64,000 nt of DNA from Oidiodendron maius Zn (GCA_000827325.1 KN832871.1:1922001-1986000), one strand, 5' to 3'; positions 34,972 through 47,571 are shown, counted from the first letter of the stretch. Program-made: numbers and translations. The notes: generated from the sequence alone by a model not told the origin.

Positions 34972-35960
34972 AAGCTGGGTAATCAATATACTTGAAATCT
35001 CTTACTAAAACCCCTTTGTTATAGCAGTTGTATGATCCGACTTCATACTTTAAGGTGTAGGTGCATCTGCCGGCCATATCTCTTTAGCAGATCTTAATCT
35101 CGGGATGCTGAAATTGTGATGGCGGGACACCGAAGTCCCGGGAATCTTAGGAAATGCCAAGATTCATTAGACCGATAAAAGATCGACATAGAATCATGGT
35201 TGACGAATTTTAGATTTACTTAGAGAATATATGACTTGTTTGAGAGGAGTATATATTGGAGCTGCTAGTTTAACCGGTAATATCTAATTTGAAGGTAATC
35301 CTTACGGAGTCCGAACTAAAGTAAGCGTCAATGAAATGCATAAATATCACCTTCATCTCCCCTCACCATTCGTTTTCCTCTCTTTAGCCTGTGTTTACTG
35401 ACGGGATTCTGGTGAGCAATTTTGTTTTGGTCGAAGAAAATGTTCGTCGCCCTCCCCGATACTACGACTGCCGCCGCTACGGCCACCACTGTCATGATCA
35501 CCGTTATCATCGCCGTCACCGTCACCACCACCATCACCATCTGGAAGGCATCCTTCCAGAATTCGTATGTGTTGTGGGTGTCTACCGATAGTAAAAGCCT
35601 TGCAAAGTCAGCGCAAGATTCATGTGCGCTTGATCTCAACAATACGCCAGTATTTGCATGGAATTTTGCTCTCCCTGAGCTGCTTATCCGTGGCATTGGC
35701 GGCCAGTTGTTGTAGTCGTGCGTTGACCCGTCTTGGTCCAATGACATGTTGTTATTCAATAACAACTTGGCCATACCACTTCACAGCCACCCAACACCAC
35801 TACTATCACCACTATCATCACCAGCTCGGACCACCTCGGCCAGCGTCCTCGACCCTGGCTAAATGGTCTAGGTGTTGGGGCGTGGCAGTCTAGCGTGCTC
35901 TGGATCGGACTGCAGATAAACTCTTTGAGGGAGGTTGCTGGGTATCAAATTACTATTCAT
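34972..35960. other. Convergent intergenic region with a CAC/CAT-rich patch
   Basis: About 990 bp between the 3' ends of smp3 and the MFS gene. A patch near 35460-35550 is rich in CACC/CATC units and gives His/Thr-rich frames on both strands. I see no gene. Confidence 0.5.
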
Positions 35961-37846
35961 TTATCGAGGATCGATTTCCTCTGTGTCTCTCTGGCTGGAA
36001 CTAGCATGCATGGTCACGCCAGCCATAGCCTCTTCCAGCTCTGCCCTTTCATCCACCGTCAACTCGCTCTCAGCCTTCTTAATCTTTACAAATAAGATCA
36101 TAATCACCAATGCAGCGGCCGCGCATCCAACCTCGAACCAAAACACCGCTTGGTAACTTTTCTTCTCCCCAAGAGAGTCGACTGTGTAAGTATTAACAAT
36201 ATCTGCAAAGCCAAGGGTAACTGCTATTCCAAAATGGAGCAACAGCATCGTGACACCGCCTGCTAGACCTTGCTGCTTTCGCGGAAGGGAAGTTGTGATA
36301 AAAATATTAGCTACAGTGAATGTTATATCAATGCCGATAGTGGCGCAAATCATCGACGGGAAGATGTATGCCCAGTAATTTGCTCCCGAAGGGGCGATGG
36401 CAAAAAGCAGAGGAGCGACAATCCATGATGTTCCTGCGATGATGATGAGAACAGTTCCGTGGAGCATGTGTAGAATAAGACCTCCAAAGGTGGCGATCAT
36501 GATCCCACCCAACGCCATAGGAACATACCAGGCAACGACCTGTAGAGGAGATGCACCCATGATCCTTTCCACGTAGAAAGTCGCGTATAGGAGGTAGACC
36601 CCGAGAGAGCCGTAGGTAAAAAATAGTGCGATGAATAGAGCTGGCATGCGGGAGACCCGAAATAAGGAGGGTGGAAGGAGGGGTTGAGTAGCGACCCAGC
36701 CTTCGACGTATATGGACACTGAGAGAAGAATGGAGCCGATTATGAAGAGAATGTATATATATGGTGTCTTCCATTGATTGGGGGCGTGTGAGGAGTCAAT
36801 GATGGCAAATGTGAACAGGATAAAGCCGGTGGAGATGAGGGCTGCACCTAACCAGTCCATCTGATCCTTCTCTCTGATATCTTTCTTTTCCTGAATATCA
36901 GAGGGAACTGTTAAATAGGCTGTTACCGCAGTAATGGCCGAGAGGATGGTTCCAATCCAGAAGTACCAGTGCCAAGATATGTACTCTGCAGTGAGCCCGG
37001 CGAAGAAGATTCCTAATTATATATTCTGAGTCAAGATTCTCTAACATTAGATCTCAATTCCCTTACCGACGAAGAATCCCATGGCAGCACAGGCTCCATA
37101 GATACTGAATACAAGGTTCTTTCTTGGACCCGGTCTGTAGACACTCCCCATAATCATCACGCTGGACGGGAGGAAGGCAGCGGGACCTAGGCCTTGCAAA
37201 GCACGACAGAAGTTGAGCATGACCTCATTAGTGGAGAATCCAGCAACCAAGCTCCATATGGTAAGCCACATGAACCCAGCGACATAATGAGGGTACCCGC
37301 CATACATGTCTGCCAGTCGAGCGAAGACTAGGAGAAACGACGCGACGGTCAACGAGAAAGCACTCGCAGGCCACGTCGACGACGCAGCAGGGATATGGAG
37401 CTTCGTAGCAAGAGTCGGAAGGATCACTGTAAATCCAGAGACAAAGTATTCCTATTTCAGTCAGTAATGATCCTGGGATACGGCAAGACATTTCCTACCG
37501 TGAGCACCTGGGACATCGATAGTGAAAAGACGAAACCTATTTCCGACCATATTGAACCAAAAACTTCGGGCCTCTGTCTCCCGAGTCTCTCCATTCTTGC
37601 CTCCTCAGATTCTTCGACTGCCGGAGCATCCCCGTTGAGCTTGTTCTCCTTGTTCTTGGGTAGTGGAGTGATCTGTTCTTGACCGCCTGGGGAGATTTGG
37701 CTGTCTAGTCTATGAAAGGAAGTTGCTTGAGTTGAACTGGGCGCACCTTGATTAGGCGACGAGATGTTCAAATCATCTGATAAACAAGGGTAATGACCCT
37801 CAACTTGAGAGTCGATGGCTGTGGCCCGGCGACTGTGACTAGACAT
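35961..37846 (-). CDS. MFS transporter, DHA2 (Atr1-like) drug/metabolite exporter
   Basis: CDS is complement(35961..37012, 37067..37451, 37499..37846), 594 residues, two introns. This is a plasma-membrane proton antiporter of the major facilitator superfamily. A hydrophilic N-terminus of about 105 residues precedes about 14 membrane segments, which suits the DHA2 group. The motif ARLADMYGGYPHYVAG is the loop 2-3 signature, and FCRALQGLGPAAFLPSSVMI matches the R-x-x-x-G-x-G segment. AGLTAEYISWHWYFWI is typical of the loop after segment 5. The tail is acidic. Closest named relatives are yeast Atr1/YMR279C-type exporters (aminotriazole, boron). Specificity cannot be read from sequence. Confidence 0.9.
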
Positions 37847-39093
37847 GGCTCTCAGATGTATGTAAACTTAGGACTAACAAAAATTAAATAAAATAAAAAA
37901 ATTCAAATGTGACGTGAAAGTGGGAGGTGAAGTGAACAAATATATGTAATCTAATTCCGCCTTCCAAAAGGTAGCATTCTCATCTACTAGTGGAGGACTT
38001 GCAACAGGACATAAAATGGGCGTATTTGGTCGTCACCCTACATGAGCGGGATGGACGGAAACGGAAGTTGTGAGGAGAGAGATTCTCGTCCATGATTTTT
38101 AAGCGCCAAGAACGCAGAAACTGGCTAGGTAACTGGCTAGACAACGTGAGAATACCTAGTCTGCCCGAATTTAGCAACTATTAAGTCAGGACGACAAAGA
38201 TGAGGAGAGAATGGTTGGCTTAAGCCGGGGCCATTTTTCGCAAGTGGGGTTTGGTGCCTTATATTCATGGCCAGAAGGCACAGCTCAAAAGTTTAACCGA
38301 GTCACTAGCGTGATTCAGCGAAAAATTGCTACAAAAACTTCGCTTCTCGCTTGGATCACATCTTTTCTCTTCATCATCAGTAGAGGTTATAATTAATACT
38401 TATAACATTTACATGGGGGCTCCTCTACGGAGGCTGCTGAGGGTTATTCGTGCTCCTGCACTAAATGGGTTTTCCTCCGTTCCCGGCTCCCTCGAATGAC
38501 TTTCAGGTGAACACTCTTTCCTACCAGCCAGCTTCGCCGTTGCGAAAGGATGTTGACTGTGGGGTGGTCGCCACATTTCAATTAGCACTTCAAAATTGCT
38601 AATTCAGCGGGTATGAGATGAGAGGAGATCAGAGATGATAGGATGACTTAGTAACGAAGGGCTACTCGCAAGGATATTGTGTCACAATGTGTTCGCACTT
38701 ACTGGCCCTTGCACGAACGGCATGGCGATTGCTCGCCTGATGCGTCTCCTTCGTTACCTTGCGTTGTGAACTGCGATTTGGCTTTGTGACTTGTCGATGA
38801 TCTTGCCATGTAATCCTATGCCTTTGTGGTGGTCGAGCTGCAAGCGATATGCAAATTTGGTCCGGACCGTAGTTGCATAAACTCCAAATCACTGCACAAA
38901 CTGCTTTAGAAGGAATATTAGATATTGTAGGTCGAACTGTGGCCGAATATTTTATAGAATATTATAGTTATCACTTCGCGAACTTGCTGTACAAATGGTA
39001 TATGGCAAGGGTGGTAAGATTGTCCTCTCTAGGTGCACAAACGCTCCTCCACGCCGAAATCTCAATAAAGAGGGCCCGGCAACGTCCGACTAT
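37847..39093. promoter_or_regulatory. Upstream region of the MFS gene
   Basis: About 1.25 kb. It is the upstream region of the MFS gene and holds the 3'UTR of the uL1 gene. Short local duplications are visible (for example ACTGGCTAG twice near 38111-38130). No gene is supported. Confidence 0.4.
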
Positions 39094-39913
39094 CTAGTAG
39101 AGGCGCTTGGGAGGAGACATAGATGCCTTGATGGTCAAGCTACCGACATTTTGCCACCCCTTCTTCAACAGGGACACGAGGTAGTTGATAGCCAACATGA
39201 TGTTGGAGATCAGCTGGTCCTCGGTCATACCGACGTTTCCAACAGCGACACCCATGCACAGCACCTTCTTCAACTGGAACTTGATCGTGGACTTGACTTC
39301 GTTGATCTTGCCGCTCAAGTCTTCATTGTGGGAGACGGGGGTAGGGAATTTACCGGCTATTGAGAATGTTAGGAGAGACATAAAGGGGTGAAGAAGACAC
39401 TCATACCCTTGGAGAGACCGGGACCAAGGAGACGAGGAATCTGCTTGATCAGGGTGTCGGAAGCGACGAAGGCATCGTACTTGCGTGCGAGCTTCTTGAT
39501 CAACTTCTTGTTCTTGTTGAGCTTCTTCAGATCGTCGGAAGACATGGCATCAACACCGCCGTGCTTGGCACGATCGATATCATGCTGGTCACCAAGAATG
39601 CTGCCCAAATATCAGCACCACCTCCTCAACCTTCTGTTCTGGTAGACGTACCAGATGGACATGTTTGGTCGGGGGACAACAGGAAGGCGTACGGTTCCTG
39701 AGAAACGCTTGTCACGCTGGGGATCATAGTTCTTGAGGCCGATTTGGAGCTCGACGGTCTCGAGGAAGTTCCTCTTCTTCGTCTCCAAAGAGTATTGGAG
39801 GAGTTCTTGGACGTTGGTACGCACTCCGGCTGTGGCGAGATCAGTTAGTCTTAACTTGGTCAAATTATGGATTCAGGGGACTTGGCAGTCTTACCGACTG
39901 TGATTTTCGACAT
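39094..39913 (-). CDS. rpl10a: 60S ribosomal protein uL1 (L10a/Rpl1)
   Basis: CDS is complement(39094..39356, 39407..39600, 39652..39829, 39895..39913), 217 residues, the standard uL1 length, with three introns. uL1 forms the mobile L1 stalk that handles deacylated tRNA at the exit site. Diagnostic segments are [56 protein letters not shown] and the C-terminal [15 protein letters not shown]. The first coding exon is 19 nt. The second splice falls in the Cys codon of the MSIC segment. Confidence 0.96.
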
Positions 39914-40856
39914 GATGACAGTCTTCCAGTAGAATCAAGGAGGTTCTAATGGTGAGGATTTGCGTGGTTCTGCCTTGAAATTCTGATCTCAAGAAAATGT
40001 TCGAGATTTCGGCGTGTGTGCGGGGGACGTAAGCGAGCTCACGTGAACAGCCCCTTAACGCCATTTTCAACTACACCATTTGGAAAACAGGTAACTTTGT
40101 CCAGCATATCAAGAATTCTCATATCAATTAGTTTTGCATCGCTAATTAGGAAGAAATATTAATTGTAATGAAGTTTGCCTTGCAGTATTTAACACCATAT
40201 TTTCTGCTTCGGGTTTTCTTGCTACCAGGAAATCTCTAGACCATTGTCTCTCAAACGATGTTTAGCTTAGATAGTACTGGAGAACCAGAGTACCAAGACC
40301 AACCAAGACCATTGCTTTGTATATTTGGACTCTGAGATATGTCAAGAGATTTCCATCTAAGCTACAAGTGGGTTGCTCTAAGCTTGAGGCTTGGGCATTT
40401 GTTTTATAGCAAGCTATTACAAATTCCTCCTCCTACTCTACCATGAACTCTAGTCTATTCTTTACTCCCTATCCATGATAACAAAGCACATATTAAAAAT
40501 ATAATCTTGTCCTACACCAGACGGTGTCAGAAAGATCGCTTTGTGCTTAGTGGCTAACTTTAATGAAGACTTCACCTTAGACATGATGTGAATCGTGACA
40601 TAGAAAAAGATCGGCTGCCAATTTCTAATAGTAAATTCACTCTTCTAGAAGCTCGCTTTGTTACTATCCTAGCGCGTACTTTACTTCTCGTCTTTCCTTT
40701 TGATTCACACTTACGTTCAACTTTATCAACAAACACAAAAATACCCTCGTCCTTGCAAATTGACTGACTGCTCATCAACTGGCCAGCACTATTCGTGCTC
40801 TTGATGTGATTGAATTCACAATACTTTATTGTTTAGAAACGGAACGATTAATTGCA
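39914..40856. other. AT-rich divergent region between uL1 and the Myb/SANT gene
   Basis: About 940 bp with no visible gene, holding the uL1 promoter and the upstream region of the Myb/SANT gene. Confidence 0.45.
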
Positions 40857-42294
40857 ATGGTTCAAGAACTGACTAGCAAGATTTCATTGACTAGCTGGGC
40901 TCTTGGTGGCAATCTAATCAAGGTCTCCAAGACTGATAATTACGCCCTGCGCCCACGATCTACTAAACGAGTCGTAGTTACCGAGCTCGACAGTGTATGT
41001 CTTTTACCTCTTACTTTAACCCCCAATTACTTCCGTTGGTCTGTTTATCTTGCTCAGAAAGATTAGCTAATGGATCTAGGACGATAATGAGATCACTAGA
41101 CACGTCGTGCCCTCCTCCAGACACAAGGACATAATCAACAAAGCAACTGGTGGTAATCATCACGGATCAGAAGCCAAAATGGGGATATCCAAGAAGGACA
41201 ATGCTGAGAAGGGCATTAAGAAGGATGTTGAAAGGGATAATTTTAAAACGAAAGATGCTAAGAAGGAAGACAACAATGTCATTCATGGCTGCAACTGTGC
41301 TTTTAGTGGCATGCATCGTGAATATACCTCCAATAAAACTGCGACTGCAGACCAGAAGTTTAACGATGACGCAGTCTCCACGATTGCCCACACTGGGGCT
41401 AGCCAGATTGGTGAGAGTGTCATGAACTGGACGGAAGAGCAAGACGATACAATCTGGTACTTGAAGGAAAATAAGAAGACCTGGGCAGAGATTGCTGCTG
41501 CTGTGGGTACCAACAAGAAGCAGGTCCAGCGCCGCTACCGGGAGATGAAGGTTGAAGCTGACGCCTATCATGCACGTCTTGCCAAGGATGACAGTCAGAC
41601 TACTTTCACCAGCGGACTTGCCCCTAGTAAAGTTAATTCTGGTGATTATGATTGGCCAAATCCCGTTGATGATGATGACTCCGGCGTTGAAGGTGGCATC
41701 AATAGCAACGATGCCCCCTTCTCCACTCTGACCGGCTACGACGGTTACCGTGGATGCAAGAAAAAGAATAAGAAGAAGGGAGAGAAGACAGAGAAGAAAA
41801 CTAAGCCTAACTTAGAAAAGGTGGAAAAGTCGGCACCAAAGGCATCCTCTGATGACTCCTTCTACGATGACCCCTTCTTCATTGACCCTGACGTCTTGGA
41901 GTCATATGATAACAAGGACCCCAAATCCTTCCACGACATGTGCAAAGGCCCAATGGCGGTGAAGGAGAATAATGGCAAGGAGAAAGATCTGGACACTCAC
42001 TGGGACAGCCTCAGCTCTGACGTGTTCGCATCAGCACCCGAGACTGGTACTGCAGCAGCAGCTCCTTCTGTCTTCAGCTCCGGTGCAGCAGAGCCGCCTC
42101 AGCCAACTCTGTCTCCCCAACTCCGTCCCGATGAGAACTGGTCCGCTGATGACTGTTACCTCCTCCAGGAGATCGAGGCCAAGTACGATCGCAATAAATG
42201 GCTTCAGATTCAAGCAGACTTTTATAACTGGTCTGGCCGCATGGTCGACGCGTCTCTCATCCAGGCTAAGTTCCAGAATGATGGAACCTGCTAG
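40857..42294 (+). CDS. Myb/SANT-domain protein, unknown role
   Basis: CDS is join(40857..40994, 41080..42294), 450 residues, one 85-nt intron. A clear Myb/SANT helix-turn-helix lies near residues 161-203 (NWTEEQDDTIWYLKENKKTW then AEIAAAVGTNKKQVQRRYRE), with the three spaced Trp/hydrophobic positions of the fold. A second, weaker Myb-like segment is at the C-terminus (WSADDCYLLQEIEAKYDRNK). Between them is a disordered region rich in Lys and Asp with the cluster KKKNKKKGEKTEKKTK, a likely nuclear signal. The N-terminal region is also basic. A chromatin or DNA-binding role is likely from the domains; no named orthologue is recognised. Start at the first in-frame ATG. Confidence 0.78.
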
Positions 42295-43185
42295 ATTTCT
42301 GATTTCTGCTTGCCGGATGGCCTCAATTCTTTCCATTCACATCGGATGATCGAAGGGATTTTGCACATCTGACGCCAAATCGACCTACTTGAACTTGGAA
42401 ATTGGGGGCTTTGCTCTGTTTCGGCTTCGCTTCTTGACCTGCCGTTGCTTTTACAATTTTTTTTTCCGATGAGCGTCTCGTGGTTCATTCAAAGGGTGGC
42501 TGTGCTTGTTTGCTTCAGAATATGATTGTCCTGTATTCTGCGGGCCTTGCAGATCGTCTATGGTAACGATTTTTATGGTAGTTTTGCTCGTCCTGTAGGC
42601 CTTTCTATAAATTTAAGTTTGCTCTACTTTGGAGACTCCACCCAATCCATAACTGATCTGGATACCTATCTGCATCAGTTCGCTTAGGACCGGGTGGGCT
42701 TGTCGTAGGTGGCTTATTATGGACTTAGATGTTCTCGTCCTCATATCTTTGGGGGTGGTGAGACTTTCCTGGATATTTGCGGCATGAGATCACAAGTTCT
42801 CTAAGCGCACATGTATTCGGATCTCACACCGTAATCAAGCTCTTACTTGATTGATCTGATTCATTTGTGAATGAATGCGAATGCGGCATGTGTGATCGCG
42901 CGCCAAACACTTAGCATGGCGTACTAACTAGGGTCATAAAATTCTCGCCTATAAATTCAACTCTTGTGTAAGTAATGTCGAGATAGTATGATTCACGTCG
43001 GAGATATCGAGGTGTAGAAACATTAAAATTGTTATTCATTGAGTAACAAATTCGCCCGCCATCAATGACAGCCCATGGGTATATGAACAAATCCCTAATA
43101 TATGCCCAGATGATTTTACAGAAGTCAAGAACGCCAGTGATGCTAATGCCAACCGCCAATGAAGTTCAAGATGTACAAGGAGTCC
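42295..43185. other. Convergent intergenic region
   Basis: About 890 bp, AT-rich, between two 3' ends. No gene or repeat is visible. Confidence 0.5.
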
Positions 43186-44097
43186 TCAGATGGGATTATC
43201 CATGCCGGTTTGTGAGGAGTTGCCTGGTGCGCTGCCGGTAGCCGATTGGCCTGAGCCCAAGCCTCTCTTCATCATCCGGCCCAAGATGCCAACCAGTTCT
43301 GCTGCGTCTTCGAACATGTCATCGTCCATTCCCTCTTGCGCGTTGTAGACCTCGGCGATTGTAGCCTTGGCAAGTTGGCGTGAGCGATCTCTCTCATGCA
43401 AGCAGTCATAATAGAACGCAGTAAATTCGACTCGCAAGGATAATCGAAGGGGGTGGCTTCCCCAGCAGTGCTTATTCGCAAGGTCCGAGGCCTCTTGGAA
43501 ATACTGCAAGGCGATTGGGCGGTAGTCGTCTGCTTTGACGAGGAAGTTTGCAGCATATTCTGGCGGTAAAGGGCCAGGTGGCAGTCCCCCAACGGGGCCG
43601 CCTTCTAGAGGGGGTGTAGGTTGGATAGAGGTTGGTCGGAAGGGGTTGCCAGGGGAATCGCGCTCAACTCCCTTGCCTTTGCGATCTTTGGCCGCACGAG
43701 GGGAGGTCAGGCCAGGTGGAGTGTGTACTTGAGGCGATGATTTGAGGCTCACAGTTGGTGTGTTGTGAAAGAGGACGTAGAGGTGGTAGTAGCTGGCGCG
43801 TAGCTTGTAGCAAAGGACCTTGAGCTCTGTGAACTTGCCAACCAATGGAAGAACCCACTGCTCTAAGAGCACAAGACCTTCACGAGCATACCAGATAATT
43901 CTGCAGTAGAGATCTATTGACTTGGTATCTCGGGTAGCGTCAAGCCTCCGCATCTTCCGCGCTTTGATAACGTAGGCAGAGACCATGACCAGATTGCCCT
44001 CAACCTGGAAGAGTTTTTGGGCGAGTAATGGATGCTCTTCCTGGATGTTATGAGCAAACCTTACTAGGAATTTGAGATCGACTTCGGAGGAAGCCAT
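43186..44097 (-). CDS. Divergent 14-3-3-like protein
   Basis: Single exon, 303 residues. The C-terminal half matches 14-3-3 helices 6-9: ANKHCWGSHPLRLSLRVEFT followed by AFYYDC corresponds to the canonical HPIRLGLALNFSVFYYE, and DRSRQLAKATIAEV to the next helix. The N-terminal half gives NLVMVSAYVIKARK (canonical NLLSVAYKNVVGAR) and YKLRASYYHLYVLF (canonical YLKMKGDYYRYLAE). By this alignment the phosphopeptide ligands Arg127-Tyr128 are His-Leu, Arg56 is Lys and Lys49 is lost. A Pro/Gly-rich insertion of about 65 residues (about 118-182) sits between helices 5 and 6. True 14-3-3 proteins are conserved dimeric adaptors; this one probably keeps the fold but not standard ligand binding. Role unknown. 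Confidence 0.75.
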   Translation of the reverse strand: MASSEVDLKFLVRFAHNIQEEHPLLAQKLFQVEGNLVMVSAYVIKARKMRRLDATRDTKSIDLYCRIIWYAREGLVLLEQWVLPLVGKFTELKVLCYKLRASYYHLYVLFHNTPTVSLKSSPQVHTPPGLTSPRAAKDRKGKGVERDSPGNPFRPTSIQPTPPLEGGPVGGLPPGPLPPEYAANFLVKADDYRPIALQYFQEASDLANKHCWGSHPLRLSLRVEFTAFYYDCLHERDRSRQLAKATIAEVYNAQEGMDDDMFEDAAELVGILGRMMKRGLGSGQSATGSAPGNSSQTGMDNPI

Positions 44098-47000
44098 TTC
44101 GATGTAGGTGATTTGGTGTTTGTATTTTAGGGACGTCCTCCCTTGTCAACGTTCAGAAGAAGGGCGGTGATTTGATGTACAGAGAAGTCTGAAGGGCCAG
44201 AGTATGATTGATGAATTTCGCAGTGCGTCGAACGTGCTGTGAGCTTTCTGGAAGCTCGCCCTACATATCTACCAAGGTTAGACTTCGTGATTTTTTTTGT
44301 GTAAGTTGATGGGCGGGGATTAGAGCCAGTCGGAGTTGTAATTAAACCACCATCGGCCGTCCAGCCATGGGATCTACAACACTCCCCTTGGAATGAGCAA
44401 TCGGGAGGATCTATATCACTTGGTCTTGAAAGGAGTTGCACTTGTGCTCCATCTCTTAGACTGAGAGACCGAGGGACTGGGTTGTTGTCGACCGGCTCTG
44501 CAAGCCAGGGTATCAAGTGAATTGAGAAGCTGAACTTACAGAATGAGACCCTAGAAGCAGTAGACAAACAATGATGATAACAATGAAAGAGAATGCTAAC
44601 ACTGATAGCAGATGATGTCGAATTTTGATGTGTGCTGTTTGACCGACCAAAAAGTCCAACTATGAGAACAAGCCACTCCAGGTACACGGCAAGACTTAGG
44701 ACAGCAAGTGTGCCTAAATAGAAAGATCCAGGAAAGAATTGGGGTTGAAGTCGAATGATGTTTGGGATATAATTATGATTTGGTGGGGGTGGATGGATAT
44801 GCTGGAAGAGACTGAAGCCGACCTCAACACTAAAAGATAACTGCAATTGTAAAATGTCAGACGCCTGTACGCTCACAATGATCGAACCACACTCAGCAGC
44901 CCATTGGCACACTGGCGTCGTCCAATTGAGCTTCACTGACCAGTATATTATACACGACTGGCTGACCGAGGCGCGAGCTGGCAGTGACCTCGGAGCCAAC
45001 GAGCGAGTCAATTGGCAAGTCACAGCCGCTCGAAACCTCAGCAAGATATCCGCCGCGAAGCCTCGGAACCGTCGAACGAAGTACGGACACGCGCACAAAG
45101 CATTTTTGGCTGTTCCACAGGGTCCAATTTGCACCCGAGACAAGCAGCTTGGGCTGGCAGGGCGGCTACCAGAGCAGGTGGAACTTTCAGCGTCGGCCCG
45201 CCAGCGTCACGGCCGCCAGAGGAGCTGCCCAAACCACACGCGCGCGAACACCAGAATGGCGCGGCGAGGAATGGAGACGGAGGGAGAGCAGTGGCGGCCG
45301 GGGTTGAACGAGCGTGGTAAATGGCGACGCGTCGAATTCGGGGATCTATATGAAAAGGAGCTGGAAGGGCAGTGAGGAGGACGATGAGAAGGGGAGGGCA
45401 GTAAGTGAGAGGCCGCAGGGAGCAGAAAATCTTAGGGAGAGCGCGAGAAGGAGAGCGCGTGCGAAGGAGAGGACGGCCGGCAGTGTTTAAATCAGAGACC
45501 CATCCAGCTCCAGGAGCAGGAGCAGGAGTAGTAGCAGAAGCGTCCGACCACCTCTTTTTTTAACCCTCAACACAATTCACCCCCTATCTGCACGACGCAC
45601 CGCGCGCAGAGATGCTGATGTCCTGTATGTACGAGCGTGGTAGCTGCAGCTGCTGGTCCTAGGATGGCTGATGCTGGCGCGATCCGCCGCCAGAATACGT
45701 GGCAGCACAGCGGAGGCCCCTGGTGGCCTTGGTGCCTCACTCCCGCCTGCGACTCGTCCATTCCGCTCCATGGGAACGTCAGCGGCCAAGGGAATCAAAC
45801 CAAGAATCCATCGTCCTCGGCCAGCATTGGGCCTGCACCTGCCAGAGCCCCCGGCCGCGCCACTCGACCCGGGAATGGGAATGCTCCGCGATGCCGCGCA
45901 TACGGGTCAGATACTCATGCGGACGGGGTCCAGCGCGCATGTACAGACAGAGTCGGAGCAGAGGCGGCGAGGAGAGGAGGGTGATCGAACTACGCTGATG
46001 AGAGAAAGAGCGGCGCTGTCAGCGGGTTCTGGGGCCGTCTGTCAGTGGGATGGAAATTCGCCGAAGCCATTCGATAGGGCTAACGTGCCTAGGGACAGAT
46101 ACGCTGCGCTTGCTGGATCAAGGTGGCCAACTTCATACCCTACGTACGTCGCTACGCCCGGACGTGTCTTGCCCACACAGACGTCCTACACACAGAAAAC
46201 CCTTAAATTCCAGCCCCCTAAAAGACCCGGCGTCACGCGAGAGGCGAGACCCAATATCAGCCTCAGTGCTTACTCGGTGCTCGCCCAACCTCCCCAATTT
46301 TCAGGTGGTGCCAGCACAGCAGGAAATCGCCTTGCGACGCGGTCTTCAAAAATGCGGCCTCCCCTCTCATCCACACATCCACTCCCACTTCCAAGATGAC
46401 GACCGCGCCCCCCGAGGTCCCTAATAATAATGACGCGGAATGGGCGGTGAGAGGCGACCCGAGACAGTGCGCAAGGATCATGGACTGACCTGGGCCGGCA
46501 AGAAGCCGTGGCTGCATGAGAGCAAAGGACGAGTGGGGGAGGCCAGCGCTGTGCCATGTGGAAAGGACGCACGAAAGGAGATTGAGCAGACTCGAGCTTG
46601 GTCCAAAAGGTAGGTGCAGATCCCTTGTGGGAACTCAATTTCGCATCATTCGGGGGAGACTAAAAGTTCCATCTCCTCCGAGCAGTTTCAGGCAGGATCC
46701 TGCTATCAATTCATGTCCGTTTGCCCTCAGAAAATCCACAAAGCAAGCTTCCGGGCTGCCGTGGACTCTATCTGTTTGTTCTCTGCAGCCGTATGAAGCT
46801 GGGGCAACGAGAAGGGAAGGCACGAGGAAATGACTGTTCTGTTGTGCAGACGGCTGGCTGTTTGCGCTTTGCATCCTCTGCGTGCAATTCCCATTTTAAA
46901 TATACCCTTCATTCTCTAATAAAAACCACACAACAAACCAATATTCTCTCATTCGTTACACGGCTACTTCCTCAATTCCATATGGATAACTGCGGCTAGT

Positions 47001-47571
47001 CGCTGCAAACAAAAGCTTTATATGAACAAACCCAACAAGAATGATGTGTTTCCCCAGGCGGGAGAGGGTTGAGGCGAGCTACCCGGATTGTTAACTTTCA
47101 AACGTCGTTGAGAATGCAGATGCTTTCCATCAGATACGCACCAGAAACTCACTCGGCAATGAGGGCGATCAGAGACAAGGCGAGTTTTATGAGTATGAGG
47201 ATTGTTTGCTATGCTTATGCCGCAAGTCACGTTCGCTTCAGTCTCCATCACTCAAATGAGTAGAACTTCTCCATTTTCTATCTTAATAGAATTATGTTTA
47301 ATCTTCTACGTGCCTGTCCCCGCCGGGTTTATTAGTCAAATAGTCGAATATTTTCTCCAAGCACCAATTCCCCTCTCAGACTTCCGCCTGTTTCAGCCTC
47401 ATTACAGTCTGCTTCTGGCAAGCCTTAGACGTCCAGTAATCATTAAGACAGAACCACTAATACCCTCTTCTTCTTTTGTTACCCTTCTAGATAGGTTAAA
47501 ATTTCTCGGCATCCAATTTCGGTAATCACCTCGACCCTTCAACGCATAAACTTACCTTAACCACTTTCAAG
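44098..47571. other. 3.5 kb stretch without a convincing gene, GC-rich in the middle
   Basis: This divergent region lies between the 14-3-3-like gene and the small Cys-rich gene. It holds long open frames on both strands, such as minus 44127-45143 (starts at TTG, lacks any ATG) and plus 45671-46399 (Arg/Pro-rich). None shows a domain. It could be long leaders, noncoding transcripts or fast-evolving genes. The part from about 44900 to 46550 looks GC-rich; the flanks are AT-rich. Confidence 0.4.
45508..45540. repeat. Short GGAGCA-type tandem repeat
   Basis: An imperfect run of CAGGAG/CAGTAG hexamers inside the gene-poor 3.5 kb stretch. Confidence 0.6.

Noticed and set aside
44127-45143. 338-codon frame on the minus strand with hydrophobic stretches
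   Set aside because: It opens at TTG, contains no ATG at all, has no domain features and lies in the probable leader of the 14-3-3-like gene.
45671-46399. 242-codon frame on the plus strand
   Set aside because: Composition is Arg/Pro/Ala-rich, as expected from chance open frames in GC-rich DNA; no motif and no splice support.
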